Below are positions 32,694 to 41,311 of a stretch of 64,000 nt of DNA, in pieces. Location: the NCBI GenBank assembly GCA_040216555.1, contig JAVJOW010000022.1, positions 142,518-206,517 on the forward strand. The letters run 5' to 3'. This DNA comes from Arenibacter sp040216555 (GTDB taxonomy: Bacteria; Bacteroidota; Bacteroidia; Flavobacteriales; Flavobacteriaceae). The position numbers and the translations under genes were made by a program. The notes beneath the pieces were generated by a model. That model saw nothing but the letters and a program-made list of their open reading frames with translations, had not been told where the DNA came from and made no database searches. How positions within the stretch are numbered: the stretch's first letter is position 1; each line of letters begins with the position of its first letter.

Positions 32694-33530
32694 ATGAAAA
32701 GAATATTGCTTCCTACTGATTTTTCGGACAACTCCATTAAGGCCATTAACTATGCCATAAAGATTTTCAAAAATGCAAAATGTAACTTTTACCTTATGCA
32801 TACCTATATGCCCCCAGTGTACGAAGCGGAATATTTGGTAGGAAGTCCAGGTCTGATAGGCTTGGGCGATGTAATGCAGGAAACGTCCATGACTCAACTG
32901 GAAAAACTAAAAAGTCGATTGGAAAAGGAATACCATAACCCCAATCACAGCTTTGTTGTTCACACTGCTTTCAACACCCTGGTGAACGAAGTTATGGAAA
33001 CCGTTGAATCCGAAGGTATACATTTGGTCGTAATGGGCACCAAAGGGGTCACAGGGGCCGAGGAAATCCTATTTGGAACCAATACGGTACATGTTATTAG
33101 AAAAGCCAATTGCCCTGTACTAGTGGTACCCCCAAATTTTGAATACGAGAATCCATTGGAAATATTATTTCCAACCGACTATGAAATTACATACAAACCG
33201 GAGAAATTAAGCCAACTTTTGGAGATAGCCAATGAGCATGGATCCCAAATAAATGTGTTGCACGTCTCCACAGGTTATGAACTAACTCCAGATCAAGAAA
33301 AGCAAAAGAAAGGCCTTGAAAAGATTTTGGGCAACAAGGCATTATTCCACGATGTTCCAAATAATGAAATAATAGACGCCATTAATGCCTTCCAGGCCAA
33401 AGAAAAAATCAACCTTCTGGTCATGGTTCAGAATAAACATACTTTTATAGAGCGACTTTTTATTGAGCCTGTTATCAAAAAAATAGGTTTCCACGTCACT
33501 ATCCCCTTTATGGTAATTCCACAATTTTAA
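32694..33530 (+). CDS. Two-domain universal stress protein (array member 7)
   Basis: This 278-residue protein has an intact N-half loop MGTKGVTGAEEILFGTNT and a C-half with LFPTDYEITYKPEKL followed by MVQNKHTFIERLFIE. It shares P14 with thioredoxin. The next USP follows after 10 bp, so the two form an operon. Confidence 0.9.
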   Translation: MKRILLPTDFSDNSIKAINYAIKIFKNAKCNFYLMHTYMPPVYEAEYLVGSPGLIGLGDVMQETSMTQLEKLKSRLEKEYHNPNHSFVVHTAFNTLVNEVMETVESEGIHLVVMGTKGVTGAEEILFGTNTVHVIRKANCPVLVVPPNFEYENPLEILFPTDYEITYKPEKLSQLLEIANEHGSQINVLHVSTGYELTPDQEKQKKGLEKILGNKALFHDVPNNEIIDAINAFQAKEKINLLVMVQNKHTFIERLFIEPVIKKIGFHVTIPFMVIPQF

Positions 33531-33540
33531 TTAAAACATA

Positions 33541-34386
33541 ATGAAGAATATACTTGTTGCCACCGATTTTTCCAATAATGCCTATTGTGCCCTGTTCTAT
33601 GCATCAAAACTTTTAGCATCGGAAACATGCACATTTTATATTCTAAACACCTATTCGGAACTTACCATATCCCCCGGAAAATCACTTCCTATCCTAAATA
33701 TCAAAAAACATCTGAAGGAACTGGAATCGGAGTCCAAGGAAAAATTAACGCATACCAAGCACAAAATAGTCTTAGACAATGAAAACCCTCTACATACCTT
33801 CCATACCATATCCCAAAAAGGGGACTTGGTAAATATCATAACTCAAAAAATAGAGGAACTTAAGATCCATTTGGTAACCATGGGGAACAAGGGACTTACA
33901 GAAGCTAGCGATGTATTTTTTGGAAGCAATACCATAAAAGTAGCCGATAATCTTAAATGCCCGATATTGGCCATTCCCGGCGAAATGGATTTCCACCCCA
34001 TAAAGGAAATCGCATTTGTAACTGACTTGAGAAAGGATTGTGGCCAAAAAACTATAGATCAACTGCTATACATTGCCTCTTTATCCAAAGCCTCCATCAG
34101 GGTGGTTCACGTTCAGGAACAACATATTCTGAACAAGACCCAAGAGGAGAATAGAAAGAAATTGGAAGAAGGCCTAAGGAATGTTGGCCATTCCTTCCAA
34201 TGGATCAAGAATTTTGATGACAAAGCCAAGGTTATAGATGTTTTTTTGGAAAAACTGAAAGTGGATATGTTCGCCATGGTACATGAAAAGCGCAATCTTT
34301 TTGAAAAACTTACCCGTGAACCAGTCGTAAAAGACATAAGTATGTATTCCGATATCCCATTCTTAATTCTCCCTTCCCAAGAATGA
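33541..34386 (+). CDS. Two-domain universal stress protein (array member 8)
   Basis: This 281-residue protein is one of the more diverged members: ILVATDFSNNAYCALFYA at the start and MGNKGLTEASDVFFGSNT as the N-half loop, which still keeps the G-x2-G-x9-G-S frame. The C-half starts AFVTDLRKDCG and ends with MVHEKRNLFEKLTRE. Second gene of the P14 operon; its stop codon lies inside the next operator (P15). Confidence 0.88.
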   Translation: MKNILVATDFSNNAYCALFYASKLLASETCTFYILNTYSELTISPGKSLPILNIKKHLKELESESKEKLTHTKHKIVLDNENPLHTFHTISQKGDLVNIITQKIEELKIHLVTMGNKGLTEASDVFFGSNTIKVADNLKCPILAIPGEMDFHPIKEIAFVTDLRKDCGQKTIDQLLYIASLSKASIRVVHVQEQHILNKTQEENRKKLEEGLRNVGHSFQWIKNFDDKAKVIDVFLEKLKVDMFAMVHEKRNLFEKLTREPVVKDISMYSDIPFLILPSQE

Positions 34387-34426
34387 CCATTGTCATAGTA
34401 ACCTTCACGAAAGCCTTTTATATTTA
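34384..34426 (+). promoter_or_regulatory. CRP/FNR-type operator-promoter (P15)
   Basis: The operator TGACCATTGTCA is at 34384-34395 (centre 34389.5); its first three bases are the stop codon of the preceding USP gene. TATATTTA at 34419-34426, one mismatch, starts 29.5 bp away. Confidence 0.68.
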
Positions 34427-34448
34427 ATAAAACTAAAGAAGTATTGTC

Positions 34449-35294
34449 ATGGACAAAAGAATTTTAATTCCTACCGATTTTTCCAAAAATGCGCTGAACG
34501 CCACACGCTATGCCTTGGATCTTTATGCAAAACTTAACTGCGAGTTCTATTTTTTGAACGTTTTCCGTTTGGACAATTACACTACAAACACTCTTATAAT
34601 GCCAGAGCCGGGCAGTGCAGAATACGAAGCGGCCAAAGGGGCATCAGAGGAAGCTTTTGCCAAGCTATTGGACATGCTGGAGCTACACCACGACAACCCA
34701 AAACATAGTTATCACACTATTTCTTCCTTCAATTTTCTCTCAGAGGCCATAAAACAGACCATTGACAGCAAGGATATAGACCTTGTAATCATGGGTACAC
34801 AGGGAGCTACGGGTGCCAAAGGTATTATTTTTGGAAGCAATACAGTAAATGCCATGGAGAAAATAAGGGAGTGCCCGGTAATGGCAATTCCAGATGAACT
34901 GCGGTTTTCAACTCCGAAGGAAATTGTCTTTCCTACCAATTATAAATCTGCCTTTAGCCGAAAGGAACTGAATTATTTGATCGAAATTGCCAAGATGCAC
35001 AATACGTCCATACGCGTTGTACACTTTACGAAAAAAACTGCACTGGACAAAGATCAAGAAACGCACAAACAACTCTTGGACGACATCCTCCAAAGTGTTG
35101 ACCATAGCTTCCACACACTTACGGATAAGGACATTGCCCAGGGAATAACCTCTTTTGTAGAGAGCAGGAACAGTGACATGATTGCTTTCATCAACAAAAA
35201 ACATTTTCTTTTCAATAGTATTTTTTCTAGGCCATTGGTGAAGGAAATTGGTTATGATGCCACCGTTCCTATTTTGGCTTTGAACGAATCTTAA
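34449..35294 (+). CDS. Two-domain universal stress protein (array member 9)
   Basis: This 281-residue protein has an intact N-half loop MGTQGATGAKGIIFGSNT and a C-half with VFPTNYKSAFSRKEL and the replaced loop FINKKHFLFNSIFSR. It is the last of the array; the eRF1-like gene follows after 164 bp. Confidence 0.9.
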   Translation: MDKRILIPTDFSKNALNATRYALDLYAKLNCEFYFLNVFRLDNYTTNTLIMPEPGSAEYEAAKGASEEAFAKLLDMLELHHDNPKHSYHTISSFNFLSEAIKQTIDSKDIDLVIMGTQGATGAKGIIFGSNTVNAMEKIRECPVMAIPDELRFSTPKEIVFPTNYKSAFSRKELNYLIEIAKMHNTSIRVVHFTKKTALDKDQETHKQLLDDILQSVDHSFHTLTDKDIAQGITSFVESRNSDMIAFINKKHFLFNSIFSRPLVKEIGYDATVPILALNES

Positions 35295-35458
35295 ACATTG
35301 GATTATGAAATTAGCCATATTGGTTCTTGATATCAACCGAAATAGAAGGTTTTCCAAAACCAATATTTAAAATATACAACACTTGAGTAGCCATTGAATG
35401 AAGACTTGCTCCCAATGGTTATCGAGATGTCCTATTAGTAACACCTAAACAAAAACAG

Positions 35459-35872
35459 ATGAAAAATATTGGAATATGGATGGATAGGGAAAAAGCCCAT
35501 ATTATCCGTTTGGACAACAAAGAAGAGAAATTGGAAACCATTTTTTCGGAGATGGAATTTTTTAACCGCAAAGGTACCTCTGGACCCAGAGTAAAATCTG
35601 GTGTTACCCAAGATGTTACGCACGAACGCACCTATCTGGAAAGGGAAAAGGCACAACTAAAAACATATTTTAAAAAACTCGCAGACGCCATTGGTGATGC
35701 GGATGCCATAGCGATTTTTGGTCCGGCAGACACCAATGAGAAGTTTAGAAAAGAACTGTTGGAACACCACAAAGGCCTTGCAGAAAAAGTAATAGCTGTG
35801 ACCAAAGCGGATAGCATGACCGAGAACCAGACCAAAGCCTTGGTTAGGGACTTTTTTGGCCAAAAAAAATAG
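35459..35872 (+). CDS. Small protein resembling baeRF/host-attachment family
   Basis: This 137-residue soluble protein has the layout MKNIGIWMDREKAHIIRLD, a basic helix (YLEREKAQLKTYFKKLADAI), then the strand-turn AIAIFGPADTNEKFRKELLEH. It looks like the bacterial release-factor-1-like (baeRF, former host-attachment) proteins, which resemble eRF1 domain 2 and associate with ribosomes or stress. The match is by pattern only. No GGQ motif. It sits between the USP array and a mechanosensitive channel; no operator was found in the 164 bp upstream. Confidence 0.55.
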   Translation: MKNIGIWMDREKAHIIRLDNKEEKLETIFSEMEFFNRKGTSGPRVKSGVTQDVTHERTYLEREKAQLKTYFKKLADAIGDADAIAIFGPADTNEKFRKELLEHHKGLAEKVIAVTKADSMTENQTKALVRDFFGQKK

Positions 35873-35892
35873 TTGGTTAATTTTTAATTGGG

Positions 35893-35925
35893 AGACCGTT
35901 AAAACTAATTTTGCTTTGGCGGTCT
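35893..35925 (+). promoter_or_regulatory. Weak hairpin with internal TAATTTTG box before channel gene
   Basis: The arms AGACCG (35893-35898) and CGGTCT (35920-35925) could form a weak terminator for the preceding gene. The loop holds a perfect TAATTTTG box (35906-35913) that could be a promoter for the channel gene at 35944. No TGAY-N4-RTCA operator is at the expected distance. Confidence 0.35.
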
Positions 35926-35943
35926 TATTAAAATCTATTGCCC

Positions 35944-36843
35944 ATGAACAGTGTCTTGGACTTCTTTAACGATCCCATTGTATTACGTTTTACAAAACTT
36001 CTATTATGGATAATGGCCATTGTGCTTTTACTTGGGTTTCTTCGTAGGGTACTAAAAAAAAGAATAGAGAACGTCTCGGTTAGGTATAAGGCACAAAAAG
36101 GAGTAGAGATTATTGGCTACGTACTAATTGCACTATTGATCCTAATGGCATTCACGATAGAAAATATTAAGGATTATACCATTATCATAGGTCTGTTTAC
36201 TGCGGGTATAACCTTTACCCTGCAAGAATTGATCCTAAGTATCGCGGGATCCTTCTATATCTTTTTTGTCAAGGTCTATAAGCCCGGCGACCGTATCGAA
36301 ATTAATGGCATTAAAGGAGATGTTATAGATATAGATAGTATTTATACGACTTTAATGGAAATTGGAGAATGGGTCAGCAGTGACAATTACTCGGGAAGGA
36401 TCGTCAAGATCAGTAACGCTTTTGTTTTTAAAGGCCCCATAAAGAACTATTCCATGGATTTCCCTTTTGTTTGGGATGAACTTAATATACTTATAACCTT
36501 TGATTCGGATGTTGCACTGGCAAAAAAAATAGCACTGGAAAAGGCCACCGATTTCCTTTCCGAATACACCAGGGCGTCTTTGGCCAAATGGGAGGAAATG
36601 GTGGAGCACTATTATATAGAAAATGCCACTATTGCCCCTACCCTTGCAATTAGTCCAACCGATAATTGGATTGCCATAAATTTAAGGTATATCACAGATT
36701 ATAAATTAAGGCGGATTACAAAGCACGAATTGTTCGAGCAAATAGTACAGGCCCTCATGGCTACGGACGACAAGGTAAAACTTGCTTCCACCACCTTACA
36801 ACTTCTAAAAATACCGGAATTGGATATAAATCTAAAACAATGA
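35944..36843 (+). CDS. MscS-family mechanosensitive channel
   Basis: This 299-residue membrane protein has helices at about 15-37, 55-75 and 80-110. The pore-lining helix and MscS beta domain follow (FTLQELILSIAGSFYIFFVKVYKPGDRIEINGIKGDVIDID, read in parts), then a cytosolic alpha/beta tail. It should release osmolytes under membrane tension. The start is the ATG at 35944; the TTG two codons earlier is less likely. It overlaps or abuts the nuclease gene (1 bp apart) and the RNase gene follows, so the three are one operon. Confidence 0.88.
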   Translation: MNSVLDFFNDPIVLRFTKLLLWIMAIVLLLGFLRRVLKKRIENVSVRYKAQKGVEIIGYVLIALLILMAFTIENIKDYTIIIGLFTAGITFTLQELILSIAGSFYIFFVKVYKPGDRIEINGIKGDVIDIDSIYTTLMEIGEWVSSDNYSGRIVKISNAFVFKGPIKNYSMDFPFVWDELNILITFDSDVALAKKIALEKATDFLSEYTRASLAKWEEMVEHYYIENATIAPTLAISPTDNWIAINLRYITDYKLRRITKHELFEQIVQALMATDDKVKLASTTLQLLKIPELDINLKQ

Positions 36844-36844
36844 T

Positions 36845-37690
36845 ATGGAAAAGGACTTGGAAATTGAAATTCTAAAATCCTCAGGGGAGCGAGCCAAATT
36901 TTCATTGGATAAACTGCGCAAATCCCTGAGGAGCAGTGGGGCCGACCATAATCTTGTGGAACAAATTGTAGACCAGGTAAAAAATGAGTTATATGAGGGC
37001 ATCTCTACCAATGAGATTTACAATAGGGCCTTTGCGCTTCTGAAAAAGAACAAATCGGTCTTTGCTTCAAAGTACAAACTAAAAAAGGCGCTATACGAAT
37101 TAGGACCAACAGGCTTTCCCTTTGAACGTTTTGTCGCCGCCATCCTAGCGTATTCGGGCTACCAAACCCGTGTAGATGAAATTATGAACGGTATCTGTGT
37201 AACCCATGAAATTGATGTAATTGCAGAAAAAAATGGAACGGTCACTGTTATAGAATGTAAGTTCCACTCGGAAGAAGGGCGTAACTGCAATGTAAAGATT
37301 CCCCTCTACATACATTCCAGATATAATGATGTTAAAGCACATTGGGCCACAAAGAAAACAGAAAACAGGGAACTGGATAAAGGCTGGGTGGTAACCAATA
37401 CCCGTTTTACCAGTGATGCCTTAACCTACGGGAAATGTGTAGGATTGTATCTATTGAGCTGGGACCTACCCTTAAATGATGGACTTAAGGACCGTATAGA
37501 TCGTTTGGGACTTTACCCCATCACTGTTTCCACCCTGCTCAGCAACAGGGAAAAACAGTTTCTATTGAGCAGGGATGTTGTTTTATGCAGGCAACTTTGG
37601 AAAGATAAGTTCTTTTTGGACCATTTGGGAATCTCCAATACCAGGAAAGAAAAAATCCTGAACGAAATTAAACAACTTTGCAATCATTAA
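36845..37690 (+). CDS. ATP-cone plus Mrr-like PD-(D/E)xK nuclease
   Basis: This 281-residue protein fuses an ATP-cone (about residues 5-90, with IEILKSSGERAKFSLDKLRKSL and STNEIYNRAFALLKKN) to an Mrr-type nuclease domain (about 92-215). The catalytic residues are Asp124 in HEIDVIA and Glu137-x-Lys139 in VIECKFH, the full PD-(D/E)xK set. ATP-cones sense ATP or dATP in ribonucleotide reductases, so this nuclease may be gated by nucleotide levels. There is no methylase nearby, so it is not an ordinary restriction system. It lies 1 bp after the channel and 3 bp before the RNase. Confidence 0.85.
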   Translation: MEKDLEIEILKSSGERAKFSLDKLRKSLRSSGADHNLVEQIVDQVKNELYEGISTNEIYNRAFALLKKNKSVFASKYKLKKALYELGPTGFPFERFVAAILAYSGYQTRVDEIMNGICVTHEIDVIAEKNGTVTVIECKFHSEEGRNCNVKIPLYIHSRYNDVKAHWATKKTENRELDKGWVVTNTRFTSDALTYGKCVGLYLLSWDLPLNDGLKDRIDRLGLYPITVSTLLSNREKQFLLSRDVVLCRQLWKDKFFLDHLGISNTRKEKILNEIKQLCNH

Positions 37691-37693
37691 AAC

Positions 37694-39064
37694 ATGAATT
37701 CTATCAAAATACATTTCTTAGGTGCTTCTGGAACCGTAACAGGCTCCAAATTCTATTTGGAAACCCCCGAATTGAATCTGATGATCGATTGTGGTATGTT
37801 CCAAGGACTAAAGGAACTCCGACAACAAAACTGGAATCCCTTGCCCATAGATGTTTCTAAAATAGATATGGTGTTATTGACCCATGGACATTTGGACCAC
37901 ACAGGATACCTGCCCAGATTACTGAAGGAAGGCTTTAAAGGAAAAATTGTGGGAACGGCACCCACATTGGCGGTTACTCGAATAATTCTTTTGGACAGTG
38001 CCAAAATACACGAAGAAGAAGCCGAGCAGGCCAATAAGGAAGGATATAGCAAGCACGACCCCGCGCTCCCTTTTTACACCGTAAAAGACGCAGAGCGAAC
38101 GATAGATTTGTTTCAATCCCGAGAAAAGGACGTATGGATTACCCTTTCGGAGCACATTCGTTTAAAATATCGCTATAACGGTCACATCATCGGCGCTACC
38201 TTTATTGAATTGGAAATTTTCGGAAAACTGTTCGTTTTTTCGGGGGACGTTGGCAGATTACATGATGATTTATTGGAAACCCCTGAACGTCCAAAATGGG
38301 CCGATTATCTTTTCGTGGAAAGCACCTATGGGAATAAATTACATCCTGAGGAAGACGTAGAAGCAATACTCAGCGATCTCATAAAAACAACCATTCAAGA
38401 AAGGGGAAATCTGATCATCCCATCCTTTGCAGTGGAGCGACTACAATCGTTAATGTACTTACTATTGCGGTTGTATAAAAAGAACAAGATCCCCAATATC
38501 CCTATTTTTATAGATAGCCCCATGGGCAACAATGTGTTGTCTGTTTTTGAACAATTTCCACATTGGCATAAACTGCCGATGAACGAGTACTATGCCATGT
38601 GCAATCACTTCAATATTATCACCTCCTATGCCGACACCTGGAAGACTATTGACGATCCCAGATCTAAAATTGTTATTGCAGGAAGCGGTATGGTTACAGG
38701 AGGCAGGGTTCTTACCTATTTAAAACAGTTGATAGACATCCCATCAACATCGGTTTTATTGGTGGGTTTCCAAGCGGAAGGAACCCGCGGACGCCAACTA
38801 CTGGAAGGGGCCTATGAACTAAAGCTGTTCGGAAAGTATTATCCCGTTAAGGCAAAAATTCATCATTTGGAAAGTCTTTCTGCCCACGCCGATCAAAGCG
38901 AGTTGTTACATTGGATGGAGAAAATCGAAAATATTCCGGAAACAGTTTTCCTTATCCATGGGGAACCTACTTCCCTTGATGCCTTTAGAGTGAAGATCAG
39001 GGATGTTCATGGTTGGAACGTACAAATACCAAAACTCAACGAAATAAAAGAAATTTTCATCTAG
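37694..39064 (+). CDS. Metallo-beta-lactamase/beta-CASP RNase (CPSF-like)
   Basis: This 456-residue protein of the beta-CASP group acts as a zinc-dependent RNase. It begins HFLGASGTVTGSKFYLET, has the zinc motif LTHGHLDHTGYLPRLL, the Asp ligand in VFSGDVGRLHDD, the beta-CASP region (IIPSFAVERLQSLMYLL, then GSGMVTGGRVLTYL), and the C-terminal ligands SAHADQSEL and IHGEP. It is the last gene of the channel-nuclease-RNase unit. Enzymes of this group are often found in anaerobic or dormancy clusters of other phyla, beside USP genes, which agrees with this island. Confidence 0.92.
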   Translation: MNSIKIHFLGASGTVTGSKFYLETPELNLMIDCGMFQGLKELRQQNWNPLPIDVSKIDMVLLTHGHLDHTGYLPRLLKEGFKGKIVGTAPTLAVTRIILLDSAKIHEEEAEQANKEGYSKHDPALPFYTVKDAERTIDLFQSREKDVWITLSEHIRLKYRYNGHIIGATFIELEIFGKLFVFSGDVGRLHDDLLETPERPKWADYLFVESTYGNKLHPEEDVEAILSDLIKTTIQERGNLIIPSFAVERLQSLMYLLLRLYKKNKIPNIPIFIDSPMGNNVLSVFEQFPHWHKLPMNEYYAMCNHFNIITSYADTWKTIDDPRSKIVIAGSGMVTGGRVLTYLKQLIDIPSTSVLLVGFQAEGTRGRQLLEGAYELKLFGKYYPVKAKIHHLESLSAHADQSELLHWMEKIENIPETVFLIHGEPTSLDAFRVKIRDVHGWNVQIPKLNEIKEIFI

Positions 39065-39072
39065 AATGGAGA

Positions 39073-39115
39073 TGATAAATCTCATAGCAGGGATTTTTAA
39101 AAGTTCTTAACTTTA
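39073..39115 (+). promoter_or_regulatory. CRP/FNR-type operator-promoter (P16), one mismatch
   Basis: TGATAAATCTCA at 39073-39084 (centre 39078.5) departs from the consensus at one base of the right half. TAACTTTA at 39108-39115 starts exactly 29.5 bp away. It faces the helical paralogue C. Confidence 0.55.
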
Positions 39116-39132
39116 TCCAAGATCCAAAAAAA

Positions 39133-39561
39133 ATGGAAAAGAAAAATACGGTCACAGTTAACGGGAAGAAAATTGCCCTATTGCATTGGAAAATCCAACA
39201 ATGGAAATTGAGGTTTCAATTAATGGATGAAGAAATAGTTTTTATAAAACGCCTATTGGACTCCAATGCCTTTAAGCCCAACATCCCCAATCTATTTGAA
39301 CGTCTACAAGATTACAAAACCCGTTTGCAGGATCACGAAAAAAGAAATGCGGCCGTAAGAGCTCAAATTTCATTGCACGAAAACAATTTGGGCAATGCGC
39401 TGGATATAGAGGACAGCTCTATTAGTGCGGACGACATTAAAAAGAATGATAGTCTTCAATTGGAGGTCGATGAATGCCAAGGGGATTACCAAAATCTAAA
39501 AAGCGAAATTTTCAATTATACCGGGAGTATTCTTTTAATGAACGAACCAGAAGTGAATTAG
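39133..39561 (+). CDS. Small helical protein, HxWDE-HHE paralogue C
   Basis: This 142-residue protein is the third member of the unnamed helical family (see 1400 and 4791). Signature: His18, Trp24, Met31 in place of Trp, Glu33-Glu34, His68 and His82-Glu83, with the same H-x5-W-x6 and H-x13-H-E spacing. The later His of the other two is replaced by Asp106. A long heptad-like helix runs through residues 50-90. No signal peptide. A single gene between P16 and P17; function unknown. Confidence 0.75.
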   Translation: MEKKNTVTVNGKKIALLHWKIQQWKLRFQLMDEEIVFIKRLLDSNAFKPNIPNLFERLQDYKTRLQDHEKRNAAVRAQISLHENNLGNALDIEDSSISADDIKKNDSLQLEVDECQGDYQNLKSEIFNYTGSILLMNEPEVN

Positions 39562-39570
39562 TGGTATAAC

Positions 39571-39613
39571 TGACCAACGTCATATTATTTCATAAGCACT
39601 TCCGCTACCTTAG
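39571..39613 (+). promoter_or_regulatory. CRP/FNR-type operator-promoter (P17)
   Basis: The operator TGACCAACGTCA is at 39571-39582 (centre 39576.5). TACCTTAG at 39606-39613, one mismatch, starts 29.5 bp away. It drives the lipoprotein/D-lactate dehydrogenase pair. Confidence 0.65.
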
Positions 39614-39666
39614 CAACTATTCCTAAAAATCAAAAAAGAAAAACTATTATTATAAAGGAGTATACC

Positions 39667-40323
39667 ATGAAAAAAGTATTAATTCTATTCACAATATTAC
39701 TAACGGGATGTTCTTCTACGAGTTTGGTCGAAAACTGGAAAAACCCTGACATTGTTCTGTTCAATGCCAATAAGGTGTTGATTGTAGGTATGGCATCAGA
39801 CGATGATGCAAGAACGGATTTTGAAACGGATATGCTGAAAGAATTTAGTAAACGAAATGTTGAAGCCATGCGCAGTCTTGATGTTTTTGACGTTTCCTTT
39901 ACCGATTCCCGTAAGACCGAAAAAGAATTGGATGAAGTGGAACAAAGTCTACTGGACAAAGATTTTGATGCTATACTGTTTACCAAAGTTGTTGGTTCTG
40001 AGGATAAGGAAAGTTTTTTGAAATCCATTTCTAGATGGAACAATTATCAAGGAAGATTTAATGACGATTATCTAAGTCACCAAGACATCTATTACGACCA
40101 AGGTTACTATGATAAATTTACGGTATACCATGCCGAGACTACCCTTTATTGTATTTGTGAAGGCAAGGAAAGGTCAATGATCTGGAGGGGAAGTATAGAC
40201 ATCTCCGATCCCAAGAACATTCAAAAAACCATCAAAGATTACATAAAACTTGTTGTGATGGCCATGGAAGACCAAGATCTAATCTTTATCAAAGAAGAAA
40301 AAAATGAAATTACTGGTCTATAG
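39667..40323 (+). CDS. Lipoprotein of unknown function
   Basis: This 218-residue protein has a lipoprotein signal (MKKVLILFTILLTGC, lipobox LTGC with Cys15), so it is anchored in an envelope membrane. The mature part begins with NWKNPDI and has a mixed alpha/beta pattern (NKVLIVGMASDDDARTDFE), which recalls small DUF4136-like or TolB-N-like lipoproteins, but I cannot assign it. A strong Shine-Dalgarno AAAGGAG (39654-39660) precedes the ATG, rare for this window. Its 3' end overlaps the D-lactate dehydrogenase by 20 bp. Confidence 0.75.
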   Translation: MKKVLILFTILLTGCSSTSLVENWKNPDIVLFNANKVLIVGMASDDDARTDFETDMLKEFSKRNVEAMRSLDVFDVSFTDSRKTEKELDEVEQSLLDKDFDAILFTKVVGSEDKESFLKSISRWNNYQGRFNDDYLSHQDIYYDQGYYDKFTVYHAETTLYCICEGKERSMIWRGSIDISDPKNIQKTIKDYIKLVVMAMEDQDLIFIKEEKNEITGL

Positions 40324-41311
40324 CGCTAAAGATTTTGAAATCCCTTTTTTAAATAACGCCAATAACAAGCTTCATAAGGTAAGCTTTACAAAAGATGCCT
40401 TAAATTCCGAGACAGCCATCCAAGCCGTTGGGCATAATGCAGTTTCTATATTTTCCGGTGATGATGCCTCCTCTATAGTATTGGAAAAGTTATCGGATTT
40501 GGGGGTTCGCTATATTAGCCTGCGTTCGGCCGGGTATAATAACGTGCATCTAAAAACAGCACATAAATATGGCCTTAAAGTAGCCAATGTCCCGGAGTAT
40601 TCCCCCTACTCCATTGCCGAACATGCCGTTGCCCTATTGCAGGCACTTAACCGGAAGATTATTTTGGCAGATAGGCAGGTACACTCCTTTAATTTTCTGC
40701 AAAACAACCTGATGGGCTTCGATTTGAACGGAAAGACCGTAGGCATTATTGGAACTGGTAAAATTGGTAGTGTAATGGCGAAGATCATGAGCGGTTTTGG
40801 TTGCAAAATATTGGCCAATGACCTTAAACCTGATTATAAGCTTGTTCAATTATATGATCTTACCTACACTTCAGTAGAGAAGATTTGCAAACAATCCGAT
40901 ATAATAAGTCTTCATATTCCGCTAACCCAAGAGAACTACTATTTGATAGACAAACAAAAATTGGCCCTAATGAAACCGGAGGTTATTTTGATAAATACGG
41001 CAAGAGGAGCCTTAGTGGAAACTAAAGAATTGATCAGTGCACTGGAGGAAAAAGCAATTGGGGGCTACTGTACGGATGTTTATGAAAAGGAAATTGGGTC
41101 GTTTTTTAAGGATAATTCTACCGAAGGGATCAAAGACACCCAATTAATGAAGTTATTATCCTTTCCCAATGTGCTGCTTACACCCCACCAAGGTTTTATA
41201 ACCAAAGAGGCGTTGACCAATATTGCCGAAGTTACTTTCGAAAATCTGAAAAGTTGGGAAGAAGGTAAACAGTCCAAGAACGAACTACTACTTGAAACCA
41301 TCAATTCATAA
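40304..41311 (+). CDS. ldhA: D-lactate dehydrogenase (2-hydroxyacid dehydrogenase)
   Basis: This 335-residue cytosolic NAD-dependent enzyme reduces pyruvate to D-lactate. Motifs: substrate Arg in SLRSAGYNNV, YSPYSIAEHAVAL, the cofactor motif GKTVGIIGTGKIGSVMA, INTARGALVETKEL with the catalytic Arg, GGYCTDVYEKE with the catalytic Glu region, and the catalytic His in LTPHQGFITKEAL. It overlaps the lipoprotein gene by 20 bp and shares P17. With acetate kinase it provides a fermentative outlet. The end overlaps the convergent cls gene by 6 bp. Confidence 0.92.
   Translation: MKLLVYSAKDFEIPFLNNANNKLHKVSFTKDALNSETAIQAVGHNAVSIFSGDDASSIVLEKLSDLGVRYISLRSAGYNNVHLKTAHKYGLKVANVPEYSPYSIAEHAVALLQALNRKIILADRQVHSFNFLQNNLMGFDLNGKTVGIIGTGKIGSVMAKIMSGFGCKILANDLKPDYKLVQLYDLTYTSVEKICKQSDIISLHIPLTQENYYLIDKQKLALMKPEVILINTARGALVETKELISALEEKAIGGYCTDVYEKEIGSFFKDNSTEGIKDTQLMKLLSFPNVLLTPHQGFITKEALTNIAEVTFENLKSWEEGKQSKNELLLETINS

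Noticed and set aside
26718..35294. USP array as a CRISPR-like or recombination repeat
   Set aside because: The genes are diverged protein paralogues; no short regular DNA repeats or spacers occur.
35327..35338. TTGATATCAA as a possible further operator before the baeRF-like gene
   Set aside because: The half-sites touch without the 4-bp gap and no TAnnTTTG box lies at 29.5 bp.
36845..37690. Mrr-like nuclease as part of a restriction-modification system
   Set aside because: No methylase or specificity gene is nearby and the ATP-cone fusion points to a different role.
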